Source of the DNA: Ulvibacterium sp965248315 | GTDB taxonomy: Bacteria > Bacteroidota > Bacteroidia > Flavobacteriales > Flavobacteriaceae | Length of the DNA: 64,000 nt | NCBI RefSeq assembly: GCF_965248315.1 | Contig: NZ_CBDFIX010000002.1 | Location: forward strand, 3,782,001-3,846,000 | Reading direction: 5' to 3' | Shown here: positions 60,666 to 64,000 of the stretch, one piece after another | How positions within the stretch are numbered: position 1 is the stretch's first letter | Layout: each line of letters opens with the position of its first letter | Notes under the pieces: model-generated | Database searches by the model: none | Seen by the model: only the letters and a program-made list of their open reading frames with translations | Told to the model about the DNA's origin: nothing | Program-made: the position numbers and the translations under genes

Positions 60666-61997
60666 TTAAAAATTGTCATCCTCCATAAACTTGCGCATTT
60701 TTTTCTCCTCCCAGCGTTTTCCCCAAATGGGATTGTATCCAAATGCTTCCATTCCATGGCCAACAACCCCTAATCCCCAAAAAACAAGAGGGAAAAACAC
60801 CCAGGGGAAATCCGTGGTCCTATAATTAAGATAGGCTAGAAAGGGAAGTACTATGCAATAGGATATAAGATTACCATAGAAGCCTTTGATGGCCTCTACC
60901 CTTTCCTTGGCTTTTTTATATCTTTTATCCTCTATATAACTTTTTTGTGTTTCCATAACGGAAACTTGTCTAGTTAACATGGGTAGGCTAACACTAAAGT
61001 CCGAGGCCGATTTCTGAATATTCACTTCTTTGTCCGTAAGTATACCGTACCTCTGTTGAATATTTCGCAAGCCTACACCACTACTCTTTTTTACGACCTG
61101 TTTTTCTTGAAGGTTATTGCTAACTACCAATTTGTTATCTTTTTCGTACACCCGAATATGTAATGGTTTGGAAGCCGTAACCACGTTATGCTTGACGGCA
61201 TTTTCCAATAGCAATTGCAACGATAATGGCACAATTTTGGCCTCCGGGTCATTTCCGGTTTCAGGAATATCAAAAATTATACTGTCTTCAAAACGCATCT
61301 TTAAAAGCCGTATATAGGTTCGAGCAAATTGAAGCTCTTCATCCACAGAAACGAGGTCTTTGTTCTTTTGTTCCAACACATAACGATAGACCTTGGAAAG
61401 GGAAGTGGTGAATTTCTGTGCCTGATCGGGATCTTCTTCAATTAAACTGGTCAACACGTTGAGGCTATTGAACAAAAAATGGGGATCCAATTGATTCTTA
61501 AGTGCATCGAATTTGGCCGATGCGGTACCTGCAATTACTTTTTGTTCCTTTACCTTCTTTTCCTGTAGTGCCTTGTAGAAATAAATGGCATGAAAAAAAA
61601 CGGAGATCACTATGGTTATCAACAACGAAATTGCATAATAAATGGCCTTTTCCCCTGCTACAAAATTATTCCAGCTCTCACCTTCAAAGACCGTGAAAAT
61701 AAGTACCCTCATGCCAAAAATACCTATCATGGTAAGTACTACACCTCCTGTTGCCCCAAGGACCAATCTATACCTTGCGTACTTTTTCCAAACTACTTTG
61801 CGGTTCAAATAATCAAAAAAGGCACCGTTCAATAGGGTAAGCGCAATGGCAAAAAGTAGATTATACCCTATTTCCTTAAAAAGTGCTCGGTCAAAATAAA
61901 GCTGTGTTCCGGCAAGTAAATCCAATCCTATTTGGATACCCGCCAGAACCATGCCTATTAATAATCCTACTGCTACTAATTTGCTCCAATACTTCAT
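60666..61997 (-). CDS. LytS-like sensor histidine kinase with C-terminal 2TM domain
   Basis: A 443-aa membrane kinase. Four hydrophobic helices lie in residues of about 6-140. The His_kinase motif LDPHFLFNSLNVL has phospho-acceptor His173. The ATP-binding part shows PLSLQLLLENAVKHN (N box) and GVGLRNIQQRYGI (G box). Unusually, residues of about 350-443 add a complete 2TM domain (YKKAKERVEAIKGFYGNLISYC ... WGLGVVGHGMEAF ... NPIWGKRWEEKKMRKFM) after the catalytic domain, giving six membrane helices and placing the kinase core between two membrane parts. It pairs with the LytTR regulator at 58645. Confidence 0.94.
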   Translation of the reverse strand: MKYWSKLVAVGLLIGMVLAGIQIGLDLLAGTQLYFDRALFKEIGYNLLFAIALTLLNGAFFDYLNRKVVWKKYARYRLVLGATGGVVLTMIGIFGMRVLIFTVFEGESWNNFVAGEKAIYYAISLLITIVISVFFHAIYFYKALQEKKVKEQKVIAGTASAKFDALKNQLDPHFLFNSLNVLTSLIEEDPDQAQKFTTSLSKVYRYVLEQKNKDLVSVDEELQFARTYIRLLKMRFEDSIIFDIPETGNDPEAKIVPLSLQLLLENAVKHNVVTASKPLHIRVYEKDNKLVVSNNLQEKQVVKKSSGVGLRNIQQRYGILTDKEVNIQKSASDFSVSLPMLTRQVSVMETQKSYIEDKRYKKAKERVEAIKGFYGNLISYCIVLPFLAYLNYRTTDFPWVFFPLVFWGLGVVGHGMEAFGYNPIWGKRWEEKKMRKFMEDDNF

Positions 61998-62024
61998 TTG
62001 GACCTATACATATTGCCGGAAATT

Positions 62025-62648
62025 CTATTTCCCGCAGTTTTCAAGGACAGTTTTTGCTCTATCCTCGCCCCAATTGGGATGAAATTCACTCTCTGGTTTA
62101 AAGTTAGCAAAAAGTTCCAACGAACGTTTTACGTCAACACAGTATGGGGCAGTATCCTGCCCAAAGTACTTGGCCGATCCCATGTCCCATTCCGCCTTGG
62201 AAAATACGACTCTTGGATTTTTAGGTGCCAATTGTAAGGCTTTTTCATAGAGTGCGGCAACTTTTCCGGACAACGTCATACCATAGGTAGCCCCGTCAAA
62301 CGCAATCCAAGCCGTATGCACCATGGCCTGTTGTACCAATATTTCGGGGTTGTCGGGAGAAATAACCTTGGCCATATCTATGTACTCCTGGGCTTTTCCC
62401 AACAATTGACCCACTTTTTCTTTGTCCTTTTCCCCAAAAGCAGCTACCGTGTTTACCTGTGCCGCATAATAATGGGGTAACCAATTGTCCATTTCCACGG
62501 AAGCAATTCGCTCAAACATATTGGAAGCTTCCATTGTTTTTTGTTCGCCCCATAGTTGAAATGCCCTTTGCATTCCCTTGGTATATTGGTCTTGTGCCAA
62601 GGAATTTAGGGATACCATTAATGTTGCAATTACAATTACGTTTTTCAT
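62025..62648 (-). CDS. Secreted TPR-like helical protein
   Basis: A 207-aa exported protein with signal VIVIATLMVSLNSLA. The mature chain is all-helical with TPR-like helix pairs (LWGEQKTMEASNMFERIASVE, YIDMAKVISPDNPEILVQQAMVHTAW, VAALYEKALQLAPKNPRVVFSKA). The Cys residues near the C-terminus (APYCVDV, VLENCGK) could form a disulfide. It is a common Bacteroidota protein of unknown role. It is the first gene of the operon, 27 bp before the LytS-like kinase, so it might be a periplasmic signal input, which is inference. Confidence 0.82.
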   Translation of the reverse strand: MKNVIVIATLMVSLNSLAQDQYTKGMQRAFQLWGEQKTMEASNMFERIASVEMDNWLPHYYAAQVNTVAAFGEKDKEKVGQLLGKAQEYIDMAKVISPDNPEILVQQAMVHTAWIAFDGATYGMTLSGKVAALYEKALQLAPKNPRVVFSKAEWDMGSAKYFGQDTAPYCVDVKRSLELFANFKPESEFHPNWGEDRAKTVLENCGK

Positions 62649-62782
62649 AATTTATAGTTTTAGAGTTTAATGACCCAAATCTGAGGTAAACCAACAATTC
62701 CGTAAAAAAAGAAGTGCCGAGTTGTTGTAACAAGGTGATAGGTTGTAAAAAATAACCCTACCTTCGCCGCTTATTCATTTTT

Positions 62783-64000
62783 ATGACATTCAAAGACTTA
62801 GGTATTGCGCTACCTCTATTAAGGGCCGTAGAGGAAGAAGGTTATCACACCCCTACCCCCATTCAACAGCAAGCTATCCCTATTTTATTACGCGGAAAAG
62901 ATTTATTGGGTGTGGCCCAGACAGGTACCGGTAAAACCGCGGCATTTGGCATACCGATCTTACATCACCTGTTCAATGCGCAAAACGGAGAACGTGGAAA
63001 ACGTCGTATCAAGGCATTGATAGTAACCCCTACACGAGAATTGGCCATACAGATCGGAGAAAGTTTTACAGCTTATGGAAAGTTTACAAGCATCAGGAAT
63101 ACCGTCATCTTTGGAGGTGTAAAGCAAGGTAAGCAAACTCGGGAGCTACAGCGTGGTGTGGATATATTGGTCGCCACGCCAGGTCGGCTATTGGATCTTA
63201 TGAACCAAGGATATATTTCCCTTCGTGATATCCAGTATGCCGTCTTGGACGAGGCAGATCAAATGCTGGATATGGGCTTCATCCACGATATCAAAAAAAT
63301 AATCGCCAAACTCCCGTCAAAAAGGCAATCACTGTTCTTTTCGGCCACTATGCCCAAGGATATTGTAGAACTTTCACGAAAGATCTTAGGAGATTTTGAA
63401 CGTGTAGCGGTAAAGCCAGAACAAGCCACCGCCGAAAAAGTAGAGCAAGGGGTCTTCTTCATTAGCAAAAGGCATAAGCCAAAACTATTGGTCCATCTTT
63501 TGAAGGAAAAGCCTACCGACTCAGTTTTAGTATTTTCCAGAACCAAACACGGAGCTAATAAAATTGTAAAAAAACTAGCTCAGGCCGATATCCCTTCAGC
63601 TGCCATACATGGAAACAAATCCCAGACCGCACGACAAAAGGCGCTGGGCGATTTTAAAGACGGTCGGTTAAAGGTATTGATCGCAACGGATATTGCCGCC
63701 CGAGGGATCGATGTAGATCAACTTTCGCTGGTCATCAACTACGATCTCCCAAACATTCCGGAAACCTACGTGCACCGTATTGGAAGAACAGGCCGAGCGA
63801 ATGCAAGCGGCATAGCCCTGTCATTTTGTGATGTAGAAGAGCGGCCCTATTTAAAGGATATAGAAAAACTCATTAAACAAGCAGTTCCTAGGATGCCGGA
63901 ACATCCCTTTGTTGACAATGAACCCGAAGAAGTGAAAAGGGAAAATAATCATCGATCACCAAAAAACAACAATCGGTCTAAAAATCGGAACAAAAGACGA
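62783..64000 (+). CDS. DEAD-box RNA helicase (RhlE-like), 3' end outside window
   Basis: An ATP-dependent RNA helicase of which 406 codons are inside the window without a stop. All core motifs are present in order: F plus Q motif (PTPIQQQAIP), Walker A AQTGTGKT, PTRELAIQ, TPGRLLDL, DEAD in VLDEADQMLDMGF, SAT in FFSATMP, then ARGIDVD and HRIGRTGR. A basic Asn/Arg/Lys-rich tail begins after about residue 385, typical of the RhlE group acting in ribosome assembly or cold adaptation. An octamer TACCTTCG at 62759 differs from the -7 consensus by one base. Confidence 0.94.
   Translation, partial: MTFKDLGIALPLLRAVEEEGYHTPTPIQQQAIPILLRGKDLLGVAQTGTGKTAAFGIPILHHLFNAQNGERGKRRIKALIVTPTRELAIQIGESFTAYGKFTSIRNTVIFGGVKQGKQTRELQRGVDILVATPGRLLDLMNQGYISLRDIQYAVLDEADQMLDMGFIHDIKKIIAKLPSKRQSLFFSATMPKDIVELSRKILGDFERVAVKPEQATAEKVEQGVFFISKRHKPKLLVHLLKEKPTDSVLVFSRTKHGANKIVKKLAQADIPSAAIHGNKSQTARQKALGDFKDGRLKVLIATDIAARGIDVDQLSLVINYDLPNIPETYVHRIGRTGRANASGIALSFCDVEERPYLKDIEKLIKQAVPRMPEHPFVDNEPEEVKRENNHRSPKNNNRSKNRNKRR

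Noticed and set aside
1..64000. tRNA, rRNA, CRISPR array, transposase or phage genes
   Set aside because: All gaps were read on both strands. No cloverleaf-like sequences, regular short repeats with spacers, transposase motifs or phage structural genes were seen.

Overview
This is chromosomal DNA of a marine-type Bacteroidota, most likely a member of the Flavobacteriaceae (an Arenibacter/Maribacter-like organism is a guess). The evidence is: promoters of the Bacteroidota -7 form TAnnTTTG; a type IX secretion C-terminal sorting domain; many SPII lipoproteins; 2TM, DUF2490, DUF547 and LETM1-related proteins that are typical of the group; and ECF sigma/sensor, LytS/LytTR and GH15/trehalose gene pairs arranged as in flavobacteria. 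I saw no tRNA, rRNA, CRISPR array, prophage or insertion-sequence transposase.

Layout. 0-3.1 kb: an ECF sigma factor with its membrane and periplasmic partners, a small secreted protein, and a Ycf48-like lipoprotein. 3.2-8.3 kb: an RsmB-like rRNA methyltransferase and large-form PurL. 8.3-10.9 kb: a T9SS cargo protein. 11.1-19.9 kb: fatty-acid degradation, namely an acyl-CoA ligase and then a MarR-led operon encoding FadN, thiolase and acyl-CoA dehydrogenase. Two small four-helix-bundle genes are wedged between the three enzymes. 19.9-23.9 kb: a DPP III-type peptidase, a PLP decarboxylase and a gene remnant. 24-28.2 kb: a divergent GH15 / trehalose-phosphate synthase-phosphatase pair. 28.3-36.6 kb: an M1 aminopeptidase, a giant ThuA/PQQ-dehydrogenase/cytochrome lipoprotein, a YdeI-like protein, an amidohydrolase and a polysaccharide deacetylase. 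36.7-46.6 kb: a carbohydrate-oxidation locus around an AraC regulator (Gfo/Idh oxidoreductase, TIM-barrel epimerase, ThuA/dehydrogenase/HEAT/cupredoxin protein), a truncated isochorismatase and a DUF1549/DUF1553 cytochrome protein. 46.6-58.6 kb: assorted envelope and stress proteins (VPS10-like propeller protein, two DUF2490 proteins, a hydrolase-OsmC fusion, YceI, OmpW, DUF547, LETM1-related). 58.6-62.7 kb: a LytTR two-component operon with four 2TM domains. 62.8 kb to the end: a DEAD-box helicase cut by the window edge.

Most striking signals. (1) The two four-helix-bundle genes in the beta-oxidation operon are each enclosed by imperfect inverted repeats, making discrete units of about 413 and 415 bp. 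This is the architecture of 23S rRNA intervening sequences, but here it sits inside an mRNA. (2) A perfect 20-bp palindrome lies just upstream of the marR promoter. (3) An FNR/CRP-type palindrome lies at about -40 of the ompW promoter. (4) Two ThuA-dehydrogenase fusions end in different electron-transfer modules, c-type heme and type-1 copper. (5) A histidine kinase carries a C-terminal 2TM domain and is followed by three stand-alone 2TM proteins. Two short membrane-protein genes (53 and 35 codons) and several decayed genes lie in the gaps.
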